NCBI RefSeq assembly: GCF_027622855.1
Contig: NZ_JAPZVR010000006.1
Coordinates: 186,001 to 250,000 of the forward strand
Direction: 5' to 3'
Length of the DNA: 64,000 nucleotides
Source: Glycomyces algeriensis
GTDB taxonomy: Bacteria > Actinomycetota > Actinomycetes > Mycobacteriales > Micromonosporaceae
Part shown: positions 16,301 to 26,080 of the stretch, piece by piece
Numbering within the stretch: the first letter of the stretch is position 1
Layout of the letters: every line of letters begins with the position of its first letter
The notes under the pieces: generated by a model
The model's database searches: none
Seen by the model: only the letters and a program-made list of their open reading frames with translations
Told to the model about the DNA's origin: nothing
Translations under genes and position numbers: made by a program

Positions 16301-19300
16301 GTGACCTGCCCATTCTGCTCCGTGCCGACCGTGCCCGGCGCGCGCTACTGCCATAACTGCGGTGCGCCCCTCTCGCCGGAGGCGACCGCCCCGCAGACGG
16401 AGCGCCGGTACGTCACGGTGCTGTTCGCCGACCTCTCCGACTTCACGACCTGGTCCGAGAGCCTCGACCCCGAGCGGGTCTCGTCCGTCACCGACCGGCT
16501 GCTAGCGGAGTGCGTCTCCGCGGTGAACGAGTTCGGCGGGCACGTCGACAAGCTCATGGGCGACGGCCTCATGGCCGTCTTCGGCGCGCCGCTGTCGCAC
16601 GAGGACGACGCCGAGCGGGCCGTGCGCGCCGCTCAGGCCATGCAGAAACGGGTGCGTCGTCTCCTCAAAGCCGAGTCCGGTGGTGGTCTTCCCATCGGAC
16701 TTCGCATTGGGCTGCGCTCCGGCCTCGTCGTCGCCGGCATGCAGGCGAACCTCGAGTACACGGTCATCGGCGACACGGTGAACACCGCGTCCCGCATCTG
16801 CGCGATCGCCTCCGTCGGCACCATCTGGGCCGGCGAGGAGACGATGCGCTCCACCAAGCACGCCGCCGCCTGGCGCCGCCTCACCCCCGTGCGGCTCAAG
16901 GGCAAGCGCGAACCGGTGGACGTCTACCAGCTGCTCGGCCTCGAGGACGAGCCCGGGACGCGCGCCAGCCTCGGCGACACCGCCCCGTTCATCGGCCGCG
17001 ACGCCGAGATCGGGCGGGTCAACGGCCGGCTCGAAGCGGTCATCGACCGCGGCGAGCCCCTGGTGCTCATCCACACCGCCGAAGCCGGCATGGGCAAGAC
17101 CCGCTTCGCCCGCGAAGTGCGCACGGTCGCCACCCAGCGCGGCGCCCGGGTCCTCACGGTCCGCGTCGCCCCCTACGGGGAGGGCCGCCGCTTCGGGCCG
17201 CTCGCGGACCTCGTCCGCAAGGCCGCGGGCCTGCGGTTCGACGACGACCGGGCGACCGCCGAGGCGAAGCTCCGGCGCATCGCGGACGGGCACGCCGACC
17301 ACGGCGAGTGCCGCCTGAACATCACGCTGCTGCTCGGCCTGCTCGGCCACGGCCGCCCCGGCGCGGCCGACCGCGTCGGCGGGTTCACCGGCCAGCAGTC
17401 CGACGCGTACACGATCCCCGAGGCCGTCGCCGAGCTCATCACGCACATGGCGACCCAAGGGCCGCTCGTGCTGAACATCGACGATCTTCATACCGCTTCG
17501 GCGGCGGGCATCGACGCGCTCGGCGTCGCGCTCTCGAAGATCCACGGGCCCGTGCTCGTGCTGCTCTACGGCCGCCCCGAACTCACCCGCTCTTCGGGCG
17601 TCCTCACCCGGATCTCCGAGGCCGAGGTGCACCCGCTGCCGCCGCTCGCCGGCGCCGACGCGGCCCGCCTGCTCCGCGAGTTCCTCGGCGGCGGGCGCAT
17701 GCCCAAGCCCGATGAGGACCGCCTCCTCGGCTTCGCCCAGGGCAACCCGTACTACCTGGCCGAGCTCGTCACGCTCCTCACCGAGCAGGGCCTGCTGTCG
17801 GGGGACGGCGACCACTGGCGGCTCGCCGCCGGCTCGCTCACCGGCCGGGTGCTCTCCCGCGACCTCGCGCAGGTCCTCGGCGCCCGCATCGACGCCCTCA
17901 CACCGGCGGCCCGCGCGCTGCTGCGCGCCGCCTCGATCTTCGGCGACGCCGTGCCCCCCGAGGCCGCGCAGCTGCTGGAGAAGGAGGTCCCCGGCGAGTT
18001 CGAGGCCGCGCTCCAGGAGCTCCTGGACCGCCGCATGCTGCGCCGCCGCTCCTACGGCGGCTACCGCTTCGTCACCCCGCTGCTGCGCCAGGCCGCCTAC
18101 GCGCCCATCGGGAAGGCCGACGCCGCGCACGCGCACGCCGAGATCGCCCGCTGGGCCGCCGACACCGAGCTCGAGGGCCAGAGCGCCGACGACCTCGTGG
18201 TCTACCACGCCGAGCAGGCCGTGACCCTCGCCAAAGAGGTCGAGATCGAAGCGCTCGACGAGGTCTGGAACGTGCTCCCGCTCGCCGTCGAGGCCGTCCG
18301 CAAGCAGGCGGCCCGCGCGATGGACGCCTCCGAGCCCGAGCGGGCCGTGGCCCTCCTCAACGGCGTGGAGCGCCTCGCGCCCCTGTCCTTCGACGACCGC
18401 CTCCTGCGCGGCCGGGCCCTCACCCGCCTGGGCCGCAGCGAGGAAGCCGAGTCCGAGATCGAGGGCCTCGCCATCGACATCGGCCTCATCGTCCCCGCCG
18501 ACGAGAACGACCACGCCGACCAGGAGGAGCACCCGTCCGGGCGGCTCTTCGGCGACGACTTCGCCGAGGACGAGGCGGAACTCGTGGCGCAGCTGCTGCT
18601 GCTCCGCGGCCGCCTGCACCGGTACAAGGGCGAACTCCAGGACGCCCGCACCGCTTGGACTGCGGCCCTTGCACTCTCGCGGCGCGAAGGCCTCGCCGGA
18701 CCGCGCTGCGACGCGCAGTGCCGCATCGGCCTGCTCGACTTCCTCGCCGGGCACCTGAACGAGGCCGAGGCCCGCTTCCTCGACGCGTACGACACCGCGT
18801 TCGGCGTCGGCGACGACAAGCGCCTCGCCTGGGCCCTGCAGCACCGCGCGTGGGTGCTGGTGGCCCGCGGCGACTTCGACGGCGCCGACGACGTGCTCCG
18901 CGAAGCGGCGAAAGCCTTTGCGCGCCAGATGGACCTAGTCGGCCGGGCGTGGGTGCGCGGCGTGTCCGCGTTCGCCCTCCTCATGGCCGGGCGCTTCACC
19001 GAGGCGAAGCGACTGTCCGATGTGTTCATGCCGATCGGCGAGCGCTCGGGCGACGTGTTCGCCGTCGGGCTCCTGCGCGCCATCGGCGCCGCCGCCCAGG
19101 TCTCGCTCGGCCACCCCGAAGGCGCCGACGCCGCCGCCCGCAAGTCGTTCCGCGACTTCGAGCGCATCGACGACGACTGGGGCCGCGGCTTCGCGAAGTA
19201 CGTGCGGGCCCTCGCGGCCCGCTCGATCGGCGCGCTCGACCACGCCCTCGACCTCGCCCAAGGCGCGGAGGAGTACGGCGCGAAAACCGGCCACCCGCTC

Positions 19301-19702
19301 CTGATCTCCTTGGCGCACAACCTCAGAGGCCAGTGCGCCCTCGAACTCGGGGACGCCGCCACGGCCGAGGCCGCCGCCGAGGAGGCGCTGGCGCTCGTCA
19401 CTGACGACGTGCTCGAACCGGGCCGCGCGGCCAACACCGCGCTCCTGGCCGACGTGCGCGCCGCGAAGGGCGACCGCGCCGGGGCGCTGCGGATGCTCGA
19501 ACCCCTTGCGGCGCATCATGACGAGCCCGCGCTGGGCCGGGCGCGCCGGGCGATCGTGGCCCGCTACGCCCGCCTTCTCGACGAGGACGGCCAGGTCGAA
19601 GCGGCCCGCGAATGGGCGCAGACGACCTTGAAGTCCTTCGGCGAGGACCCGGCGTCGACCGCCTGGGCCGAGGAGTACCTCGAGGCCGCCAAAGTCTCCT
19701 GA
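16301..19702 (+). CDS. Zinc-ribbon / class III adenylate cyclase / AAA ATPase / TPR signalling protein
   Basis: 1133-aa multidomain protein. Residues 3-20 are a zinc ribbon (C3-x2-C6, C17-x2-C20). Residues about 35-215 form a class III cyclase domain with metal Asp44 and Asp88, base-specifying Lys84 and Asp158, and transition-state Asn161 and Arg165, so it is predicted to make cAMP. From about 230 follows a STAND/MalT-like ATPase with Walker A AEAGMGKTR (Lys266) and DDLHT as Walker B, and from about 560 onward helical TPR-like repeats. This arrangement is known from large mycobacterial cyclases. GTG 16301 places the zinc ribbon at the N terminus. The ligand is unknown. A transmembrane Ser/Thr kinase follows on the same strand. 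Confidence 0.88.
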   Translation: MTCPFCSVPTVPGARYCHNCGAPLSPEATAPQTERRYVTVLFADLSDFTTWSESLDPERVSSVTDRLLAECVSAVNEFGGHVDKLMGDGLMAVFGAPLSHEDDAERAVRAAQAMQKRVRRLLKAESGGGLPIGLRIGLRSGLVVAGMQANLEYTVIGDTVNTASRICAIASVGTIWAGEETMRSTKHAAAWRRLTPVRLKGKREPVDVYQLLGLEDEPGTRASLGDTAPFIGRDAEIGRVNGRLEAVIDRGEPLVLIHTAEAGMGKTRFAREVRTVATQRGARVLTVRVAPYGEGRRFGPLADLVRKAAGLRFDDDRATAEAKLRRIADGHADHGECRLNITLLLGLLGHGRPGAADRVGGFTGQQSDAYTIPEAVAELITHMATQGPLVLNIDDLHTASAAGIDALGVALSKIHGPVLVLLYGRPELTRSSGVLTRISEAEVHPLPPLAGADAARLLREFLGGGRMPKPDEDRLLGFAQGNPYYLAELVTLLTEQGLLSGDGDHWRLAAGSLTGRVLSRDLAQVLGARIDALTPAARALLRAASIFGDAVPPEAAQLLEKEVPGEFEAALQELLDRRMLRRRSYGGYRFVTPLLRQAAYAPIGKADAAHAHAEIARWAADTELEGQSADDLVVYHAEQAVTLAKEVEIEALDEVWNVLPLAVEAVRKQAARAMDASEPERAVALLNGVERLAPLSFDDRLLRGRALTRLGRSEEAESEIEGLAIDIGLIVPADENDHADQEEHPSGRLFGDDFAEDEAELVAQLLLLRGRLHRYKGELQDARTAWTAALALSRREGLAGPRCDAQCRIGLLDFLAGHLNEAEARFLDAYDTAFGVGDDKRLAWALQHRAWVLVARGDFDGADDVLREAAKAFARQMDLVGRAWVRGVSAFALLMAGRFTEAKRLSDVFMPIGERSGDVFAVGLLRAIGAAAQVSLGHPEGADAAARKSFRDFERIDDDWGRGFAKYVRALAARSIGALDHALDLAQGAEEYGAKTGHPLLISLAHNLRGQCALELGDAATAEAAAEEALALVTDDVLEPGRAANTALLADVRAAKGDRAGALRMLEPLAAHHDEPALGRARRAIVARYARLLDEDGQVEAAREWAQTTLKSFGEDPASTAWAEEYLEAAKVS

Positions 19703-20253
19703 ACGTGACCGAGACGGCTCTCAGGGCGCTCGTCCCTGAGGGCCGCCGGCTCGCGTTTGCCGGGTGCCGCGGGCACGCTCACCTGAGGGGATCGTCTCCT
19801 GTAGGGACGCACACCTTGTACGCCGAACCGGGCGTTGTTGCTGCCATGCTTGACGCGGTGGGGGAGACGCAGCGGGTGGACGGGCGGTCCTTTCGGGCCG
19901 GGGCCTTGCGGCACGGGGCCCGTTTCCAGTCGGACCGCCCGTCCTCCCGCGCGCTACACGGGGATGCATTCACTATGAGTCACACGGCTCTTCCGTAGTG
20001 GAAGCGACATATCAACCGTTCGGCCAGTTATCGCTGGCTCTTCGTCCAGGGGTATACAGAATCGTGGGCGCGTTGCCGTAACGTTATGCGTCAAAGGTCC
20101 CATGACTCGGTTCCCCCAGGCCCGAGTGCCGCGACCTGAGGTCCGGAACAACCCCACGCGCCGATCACACGATCGGCGCACCGACCTGCACCAGGCACGA
20201 TGCCAGCACGGTTCACACCCGTGCGCGTCGCCGAGAACGGAGGCTGTATCACA
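19703..20253. other. Intergenic region between cyclase and Ser/Thr kinase
   Basis: About 550 bases. An open frame of 97 codons from GTG 19705 exists, but it has poor codon bias and no ribosome site and is not called. A large imperfect hairpin occupies 19878-19944. TATACA near 20053 and a TAACGTTA palindrome near 20079 lie upstream of the kinase and may belong to its promoter. Confidence 0.45.
19878..19944. terminator. Long inverted repeat downstream of the cyclase gene
   Basis: Perfect 13-bp arms GGACGGGCGGTCC (19878-19890) and its complement (19932-19944), with a further GGGCC/GGCCC pairing inside. It probably works as a terminator, but lies 175 bases past the stop. Confidence 0.5.
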
Positions 20254-22143
20254 GTGGACACCATCTCGTCCTACGGTGCTCCAACCGATCCCCACCTCGC
20301 CCCGTCCACCCCCGCCTCACCCCCTGGTCAGCGTCCCGAAGCCGACCCGGAAGCCCTCTTCCAGGGCATCGAGCGCCTCACCGGCTTCCGCGAGATCGAC
20401 CGCGGCGCCTTCTCGATCGTCTACAGCGCCACCCGGTACGACGACGGCTCCGAAGTCGCCGTCAAGGTCGAGGCCCGGCCGCTCACCGACGACGACGCCC
20501 GCGAGCGCTTCCGCCGCGAGGTCCAGACCGCCGGGCGCCTCTCCGACCACCCGTGCGTGGTCAAGATGCTCTCCGCCGGCCTCACCCACCAGGCGAACCC
20601 GTACGTCGTCATGGAGCGCTGCCGCGGCACCGTGGCCGACCTCCTCGACCGCCACACGGTGATCCCGCCGCACCGGACCATCGAGATCGGCATCCGCATC
20701 GCGGACGCCCTCGCCGCCGCCCACGAGGCCGGCATCGTCCACCGCGACGTCAAGCCCGCGAACCTCCTCGTCGACCACCACGGCCACGCCGTGCTCGGCG
20801 ACTTCGGCCTCTCGAGCCTCATCGCCGCGCCCCGCCCGGGCGAGCCCGTCTCGACCATGGCCACGCCCGCGTACGCGCCTCTGGAGGTCTTCCAGATGCG
20901 CGAGGTCGGTCCCAGCGCCGACGTCTACTCGCTCGCCGCGACGCTCTACACGATGCTCTCCGGCATGCCGCCGCGCTTCCCCGCCGACGGGGTGCTCGAC
21001 ATCAACGACGTGGCGGCCCTGTTCGATCAGCCGATCCCGGCGATCCCCGGTATATCGCCGCTGCTCCTGGAGATGCTGCGCACGGCCCTGATCAACAACC
21101 CCGGCGGGCGCCCGACCGCGGTCGAGTTCCGCGAGTTCCTCGCGAGCATCCCCGAGGCCTCCACCGGGATCATCTCCCGCGTCACGGACGACCTGCCGCC
21201 GAGTTCCCCTGCGCCGCAAGGCGTCGGCGTCTTCGGCGCGTACTCCTCGCCGCCGAAGGTCGAGGCCCGCCCGGTCTCGCCCCCCGGCTACGCCCAGCTC
21301 GACCCGAGCGCGTTCCCCGACGCGCCCTCGACGCTGCGGCTCGCCCCGGGCAAGCGCCGCGGCCGAGTCCCCGAACCGCAGGCGGCGCGCGCCGCCGCGC
21401 CCGTCATCGAGGCGCCGTTCACGTCGCCGGTCGTCCCGGACCTGAACTCGCGCCTCCCGGCCCCGCCGGTCAGCCCTCCCGTGAGCCCCGCGGCCCTGGA
21501 GGAGGACTTCGGCAACGAGACCACCGCGTGGAAGTCGTTCGCTTCCGGCGGGAACCGCGACGACCACGACTCGCGCCTGCCGGTCCCCGTGCCGCGCAAC
21601 GAGACCGGCCTCACCCGCCGGGAGCGGCGCCTGAAGGAGGGCGGCAACGACTCGAACGTCGGCCGCCTCGTCGGCATGGGCGCGGGCGCCCTCGTCATCC
21701 TGGCCCTGCTCATCTTCGGCGGCATCAAGCTCTTCGGCACGGAGGAGACCCCCGACCTCGCCGAGCAGTCCAAGGCGGGCGACTACGTCAGCGCCTGCAC
21801 GCTCGAGACCGAAGGGGTCGGCTGCGTCTCGGAGCCCGCGTGCTTCGACGGCGCGTTCGCCGCGACCGACTGCGACGCCGCGCACCAGTGGGAGGCCTAC
21901 GCGACCGGCCGGCTCCCCGAGGGCGTCACCGACGCCGACGGGGCCCGCGCCGATGCCACGGTGGCCGCGGCCTGCGTCGACGCGCAGGCCGAAGGCGGAC
22001 CGCTCTCGCAGCTCATCGGCGGCGACTCCCTCGACTGGACCACGGACGTCTACGTCTCCGGCAACGGCACGTTCCAGTGCGTCGCCCAGCTGAAGGACGG
22101 CGCCCCGGCCACGGGCACCATGTTCGCCCGCGAGGCGGCCTAG
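20254..22143 (+). CDS. Transmembrane Ser/Thr protein kinase (PknB-like group)
   Basis: Hanks-type kinase of 629 aa from this start. The kinase domain spans about residues 40-305: Lys71 (VAVKVE), H163-R-D165 with K167 and N170, and D183-F-G. The glycine loop is RGAFSIVY and the APE motif is APLE. A long Pro/Ala-rich linker leads to one membrane span near residues 474-494 and a C-terminal extracellular domain with five Cys. It would phosphorylate cytosolic targets in response to an outside signal. GTG 20254 has GGAGG ten bases upstream; ATG 20200 and GTG 20221 are in-frame alternatives. It ends at a strong terminator. Confidence 0.9.
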   Translation: MDTISSYGAPTDPHLAPSTPASPPGQRPEADPEALFQGIERLTGFREIDRGAFSIVYSATRYDDGSEVAVKVEARPLTDDDARERFRREVQTAGRLSDHPCVVKMLSAGLTHQANPYVVMERCRGTVADLLDRHTVIPPHRTIEIGIRIADALAAAHEAGIVHRDVKPANLLVDHHGHAVLGDFGLSSLIAAPRPGEPVSTMATPAYAPLEVFQMREVGPSADVYSLAATLYTMLSGMPPRFPADGVLDINDVAALFDQPIPAIPGISPLLLEMLRTALINNPGGRPTAVEFREFLASIPEASTGIISRVTDDLPPSSPAPQGVGVFGAYSSPPKVEARPVSPPGYAQLDPSAFPDAPSTLRLAPGKRRGRVPEPQAARAAAPVIEAPFTSPVVPDLNSRLPAPPVSPPVSPAALEEDFGNETTAWKSFASGGNRDDHDSRLPVPVPRNETGLTRRERRLKEGGNDSNVGRLVGMGAGALVILALLIFGGIKLFGTEETPDLAEQSKAGDYVSACTLETEGVGCVSEPACFDGAFAATDCDAAHQWEAYATGRLPEGVTDADGARADATVAAACVDAQAEGGPLSQLIGGDSLDWTTDVYVSGNGTFQCVAQLKDGAPATGTMFAREAA

Positions 22144-22171
22144 ACCGCACAGCGAAGAGCAAGACAGCGAA

Positions 22172-22205
22172 GAAGGGCCCGGTACCTCGCGGTACCGGGC
22201 CCTTC
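22172..22205. terminator. Terminator between the Ser/Thr kinase and nrdB
   Basis: Perfect 15-bp stem GAAGGGCCCGGTACC / GGTACCGGGCCCTTC with a TCGC loop. It separates convergent genes and can serve both. Confidence 0.87.
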
Positions 22206-22252
22206 GCCGCGGCGGGACACATCACGGCACGCCGTGCCGCCGCGGCCTCAGA

Positions 22253-23248
22253 TCAGAACTCCTCGTCGAGGTCGACCTTGCCCTCCACGGCCACTTGGTA
22301 GGCGGTCGCACGGCGTTCGAAGAAGTTCGTCAGCTCTTGCACGTCCTGAAGCGCCATGAAGGGGAACGGGTTCTCCGAGCCCCACTGCTTCGGCATGCCG
22401 AGGCGCACGAGGCGCTGGTCGGCGGCGTACTCCAGGTACGACTTCATGTCCTTGACGGTCATGCCGGGCATGCCGTCGCCGATGAGGTCCTCCGCGAACT
22501 GGAGCTCGGCCTCGACGGCCTCCTCCATCATCGCGACGACCTCGCGGTGCATCTGCTCGTCGAACAGCTCCGGCTCCTCCTGGCGCACCTGGTCGACCAC
22601 GCTGAACGCGAAGTTCATGTGGCAGGACTCGTCGCGGAAGACCCAGTTCGTGCCGGTGGCGAGCCCGTCGAGCAGGCCCCGGCTGCGCAGCCAGTACACG
22701 TACGCGAAGGCGCCGTAGAAGAACAGGCCCTCGATGCACGCGGCGAAGCAGATGAGGTTGAGCAGGAACGTGCGGCGGTCCGCGGCGGTCTTCAGCTCCT
22801 GCATGTCGAAGGCCGAGTCGATCCACTTGAAGCAGAAGTCGGCCTTGCGCTTGATCGACGGGATGTTGTTGACCGCGTCGAACGCCTTCGTGCGCTCCTC
22901 CGGGTCGGGCAGGTAGGTGTCGAGCAGCGTCAGGTAGAACTGGACGTGCACGGCCTCCTCGAAGAGCTGGCGCGACAGGTACAGGCGCCCCTCGGGGGAG
23001 TTGATGTGCTGGTACAGGTTGAGCACCAGGTTGTTCGCGACGATCGTGTCGCCGGTGGCGAAGAACGCCACGAGGCGGTGGATGAGGTGCTGCTCCTGGG
23101 GCGTGAACGCGTTCAGGTCGGTGAGGTCGGACGCGAGGTCGACCTCCTCCACGTGCCAGGTGTTCTTGATGGCGTCCTTGTACTGCTCGTAGAAGTCCGG
23201 GTACTTCATCGGTCGCAGTGTCAGGTTCATGCCCGGGTCGAGCAGCAT
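22253..23248 (-). CDS. nrdB: Ribonucleotide reductase class I, beta subunit
   Basis: Radical-generating subunit R2, 331 aa. It makes the diiron/tyrosyl cofactor used by NrdA to reduce ribonucleotides. Ligands visible: Asp67 (FFATGDTIV), Glu98 and His101 in E-A-V-H, the second ligand set in CIEGLFF and FRDESCHMNF (E...E-x2-H), and the radical Tyr105 four residues after His101, so it is a tyrosyl-type R2. The C-terminal DLDEEF tail should dock into NrdA. It follows nrdA by 103 bases on the same strand. ATG 23248 is used; ATG 23230 or 23209 are alternatives. Confidence 0.93.
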   Translation of the reverse strand: MLLDPGMNLTLRPMKYPDFYEQYKDAIKNTWHVEEVDLASDLTDLNAFTPQEQHLIHRLVAFFATGDTIVANNLVLNLYQHINSPEGRLYLSRQLFEEAVHVQFYLTLLDTYLPDPEERTKAFDAVNNIPSIKRKADFCFKWIDSAFDMQELKTAADRRTFLLNLICFAACIEGLFFYGAFAYVYWLRSRGLLDGLATGTNWVFRDESCHMNFAFSVVDQVRQEEPELFDEQMHREVVAMMEEAVEAELQFAEDLIGDGMPGMTVKDMKSYLEYAADQRLVRLGMPKQWGSENPFPFMALQDVQELTNFFERRATAYQVAVEGKVDLDEEF

Positions 23249-23299
23249 CGGCTGGTCCTCTCTCGTTTGCGGTGGGCGGGGTGGGGCGGGGGCTTGGTG

Positions 23300-23326
23300 C
23301 GGGCGGGACCCGAAGGGCCCCGCCCG
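23300..23326 (-). other. Hairpin in the nrdA-nrdB spacer
   Basis: CGGGCGGG (23300-23307) pairs with CCCGCCCG (23319-23326). It could reduce read-through from nrdA into nrdB or protect the mRNA end. Role is inference. Confidence 0.5.
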
Positions 23327-23351
23327 GTCTGATTGTGCGAGCCGGCGGCTC

Positions 23352-25718
23352 CTACTGGCAGGCCTCGCAGCTCTCCGGGTTCTCCAGGGAGCACGCGATG
23401 TCGGCCGGGATGACCTCGAGCTCGGTCGGCTTCTCGGCGGCGGGCGCGCTCACCGTCGTCTGGTTGATGCGCGTGGCCGGGCGGCTGCGCAGGTAGTACG
23501 TGGTCTTCAGACCCGACTTCCAGGCGTACCGGTACATCGAGGAGAGCTTGCCGATGGTCGGCGCGGCCTGGAACAGGTTGAGCGACTGGGCCTGGTCGAT
23601 GAACGGCGTGCGGGCCGCGGCCAGGTCGATGAGCGCGCGCTGCGGCAGCTCCCAGGCGGTGCGGTACCGCTCCTGCAGGTCCGCCGGGATCTCGGCGATG
23701 CCCTGCACGGAGCCTTCGGCGACGATGATCGCCTGGCGCACCTTCTCGCTCCAGATCCCGCGCTCCTTGAGCTCGGTGATCAGGTGGCGGTTGACCTGCA
23801 GGAACTCGCCCGACAGGGTCTCGCGCTTGAAGACGTTCGAGACGACCGGCTCGATGCACTCGGCGCAGCCGGCGATCGAGGCGATCGTCGCGGTCGGCGC
23901 GATCGCGATCATCAGCGAGTTGCGCAGGCCGTGCTCGCCGATCTGCGCGCGCACCGCGTCCCAGCGCGCGCCCAGGGTCAGCCTGGCGTCCGCGTAGTGG
24001 TCGATGTGCAGCACGCCGTCGTGGGCGCGGGTCTCCTCGAAGTTCGGGTGCGCCCCGAGCTCGGCGGCGAGCTTCGCGGAGGTCTCGTACGCGACGATCG
24101 CGATGCGCTCGGCGATCGCGGTCGAGAGCGCCAGCGCCTCCTCGGAGTCGAACGCGAGCTTCAGCTTGAAGAACACGTCGGCCAGGCCCATGCAGCCCAG
24201 GCCGATCGGGCGCCACTTGCGGTTGGCCTTCTCGGCCTCCGCGGTCGGGTAGAAGCCGAGGTCGATGGTGCGGTCGAGGAACTTGACCGCGGTGCGCACG
24301 GTCTCCTCGAGCCGCTCGAAGTCGAAGCCCGCCACCGTGGTGTGCTCGGAGAGGTTCACCGAACCGAGGTTGCACACGGCCGTCTCGGAGTCGTTGGTGA
24401 CCTCGAGGATCTCGGTGCACAGGTTCGAGAGGTGGATGACGTTCTGCTTGCGCGCCGTCTGGTTCGAGGTGCGGTTCGCGGTGTCGGAGAAGGTCATCCA
24501 GCCGTTGCCGGTCTGGGCCAGCGTGCGCATCATGCGCCCGTACAGCTCCCGCGCGGAGACGGCCTTCTTGGCCTTGCCCGCGGCCTCGGCGGCCCGGTAC
24601 GCCTGGTCGAAGTCGTCGCCCCACAGGTCGACCAGCTCAGGGGTCTCCTTGGGGTCGAACAGGGACCACTGGCCGTCGTCCTCGACGCGGCGCATGAACT
24701 CGTCGGGGATCCAGTTGGCGAGGTTCAGGTTGTGCGTGCGGCGCTCGTTGTCGCCGGTGTTGTCGCGCAGCTCGAGGAACTCCTCGATGTCGGCGTGCCA
24801 GGAGGCGAGGTACACGCACGCGGCGCCCTTGCGGCGCCCGCCCTGGTTCACGGCGGCGACGGACGAGTCGAGGGTCCGCAGCCACGGCACGATGCCGTTC
24901 GAGTGCCCGTTGGTGCCCCGGATCAGGGAGCCGCGCGAACGCACCCGCGACCAGGCGATGCCGATGCCGCCGGCGTACTTGGAGAGGCGCGCGACCTGGC
25001 TGTACCGCTCGTAGATCGAGTCGAGCTCGTCCTTCGGCGAGTCCAGCAGGAAGCACGAGGAGAGCTGCGCACGGCGCGTGCCCGAGTTGAACAGGGTCGG
25101 CGACGACGGCAGGTACGACAGCGTCGACAGCAGGCGGTAGAGTTCGGCGGCCTCCTCGACCGACTGGCTCAGCCCGCACGCGACGCGGAGCATGAAGTAC
25201 TGGGGGCGCTCGAGCACGGTGCGGTGCTCGGGGTGGCGCAGCAGGTAGCGGTCGTAGACCGTGCGCAGGCCGAAGTACTCGAACCGGTCGTCCGCGGACT
25301 CGTCGATGACGGCGTCCAGCGCCGCGGCGTTCGCGTTCACGAACGCCACCAGGTCGTCCGCGAGCAGGCCGTTCGCGTTCGAGGCCGCGATGGAGGACGT
25401 GAACGAGGTGACGCCCTCGCCCGCCGTCTCGTCGGCGATGTGCTCGGCGAGGAGCCGGGCCGCGAGCTTGGAGTAGGTGGGCTCGGAGGCGACGGTGGCC
25501 GAGGTGATCTCGATGGCGCGCTCGCGCAGGGCCGCCTCGGTCGCGCCGGGCCACAGGCCCGCCTCGATCTGGGCGACGACCTTCTCGGCGTCCACATCGG
25601 GCAGTCCCGCGGCGTGCACGCGGAGGCGCTCGGCGATGCGGGCGGCGGGACCCTGCTCGGGTTCCCGCTGCTGCGGTGCGGTCGTGGTGGCGGATGGCGT
25701 GGTGGCGAGCCCGGTCAT
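23352..25718 (-). CDS. nrdA: Ribonucleotide reductase class I, alpha subunit
   Basis: Catalytic subunit R1, 788 aa. It shows an N-terminal ATP-cone-like region (about residues 20-90), the SSCFLLDSP active-site Cys block, NLCTEILEV and CNLGSVNLSEH with the radical-site Cys region, and a C-terminal CEAC pair for thiol exchange. The radical Tyr pair region MYRYAWKSGLKTTYYLR is intact. ATG 25718 was chosen for the GAGGGG eight bases upstream; the frame extends further upstream without support. It probably forms one unit with nrdB. An inverted repeat upstream overlaps a -10-like TATGAT and may be its operator. Confidence 0.93.
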   Translation of the reverse strand: MTGLATTPSATTTAPQQREPEQGPAARIAERLRVHAAGLPDVDAEKVVAQIEAGLWPGATEAALRERAIEITSATVASEPTYSKLAARLLAEHIADETAGEGVTSFTSSIAASNANGLLADDLVAFVNANAAALDAVIDESADDRFEYFGLRTVYDRYLLRHPEHRTVLERPQYFMLRVACGLSQSVEEAAELYRLLSTLSYLPSSPTLFNSGTRRAQLSSCFLLDSPKDELDSIYERYSQVARLSKYAGGIGIAWSRVRSRGSLIRGTNGHSNGIVPWLRTLDSSVAAVNQGGRRKGAACVYLASWHADIEEFLELRDNTGDNERRTHNLNLANWIPDEFMRRVEDDGQWSLFDPKETPELVDLWGDDFDQAYRAAEAAGKAKKAVSARELYGRMMRTLAQTGNGWMTFSDTANRTSNQTARKQNVIHLSNLCTEILEVTNDSETAVCNLGSVNLSEHTTVAGFDFERLEETVRTAVKFLDRTIDLGFYPTAEAEKANRKWRPIGLGCMGLADVFFKLKLAFDSEEALALSTAIAERIAIVAYETSAKLAAELGAHPNFEETRAHDGVLHIDHYADARLTLGARWDAVRAQIGEHGLRNSLMIAIAPTATIASIAGCAECIEPVVSNVFKRETLSGEFLQVNRHLITELKERGIWSEKVRQAIIVAEGSVQGIAEIPADLQERYRTAWELPQRALIDLAAARTPFIDQAQSLNLFQAAPTIGKLSSMYRYAWKSGLKTTYYLRSRPATRINQTTVSAPAAEKPTELEVIPADIACSLENPESCEACQ

Positions 25719-26080
25719 CTCTGCATCCCCTCGATGATGTGCGATCTGCTGCGGATCGCGCTGACGGCGCGGCGGCGCCGCCCTCCCCACGCAGTGGGAA
25801 CGGGAGATGACAGCACCGACCTGACAGAGCAGAATCATACATGTAGTGGTCGGTGCTTGGGGTGGCCCCAAGATGTTGCGGTTTTCCGGAGTTTCGAACA
25901 CCGAACCCCCAGCGTGTCAGCTAGGCTCGGAGGTTTCCGCCGGGTCAGCCTAGACCCGCCGTCCGACATTCCTCCCGCGAAACCGCCGCACTCACCCGGG
26001 TGTGATCCTCACCGGCCAAACCGCCTGCGACCCCGCCCCCGCCGACTGGTAGCATCGTGGCGGCCTGTTCAAGCGGGCAT
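25719..26080. other. nrdA promoter region and tRNA-Arg upstream region
   Basis: Divergent control region of about 360 bases. On the minus side it carries the inverted repeat 25812-25857 and a TATGAT hexamer. I looked for a B12-riboswitch box and a clear NrdR box and found neither. No gene is supported. Confidence 0.45.
25812..25857 (-). promoter_or_regulatory. Perfect inverted repeat flanking a putative nrdA promoter
   Basis: AGCACCGACC at 25812-25821 and its exact complement at 25848-25857, 26 bases apart. Between them, on the minus strand, lies TGTATGAT, an extended -10. An operator or a leader hairpin for nrdA is likely; the factor is not identified. Confidence 0.6.

Noticed and set aside
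16502-18844. Long minus-strand frame inside the cyclase gene
   Set aside because: Antisense of a protein with intact cyclase, ATPase and TPR motifs.
19705-19998. 97-codon frame after the cyclase gene
   Set aside because: Untypical codon use, no ribosome site, overlaps a large hairpin.
25719-26080. B12 riboswitch or NrdR boxes before nrdA
   Set aside because: Neither the B12 box nor a clear paired NrdR box was found by eye.
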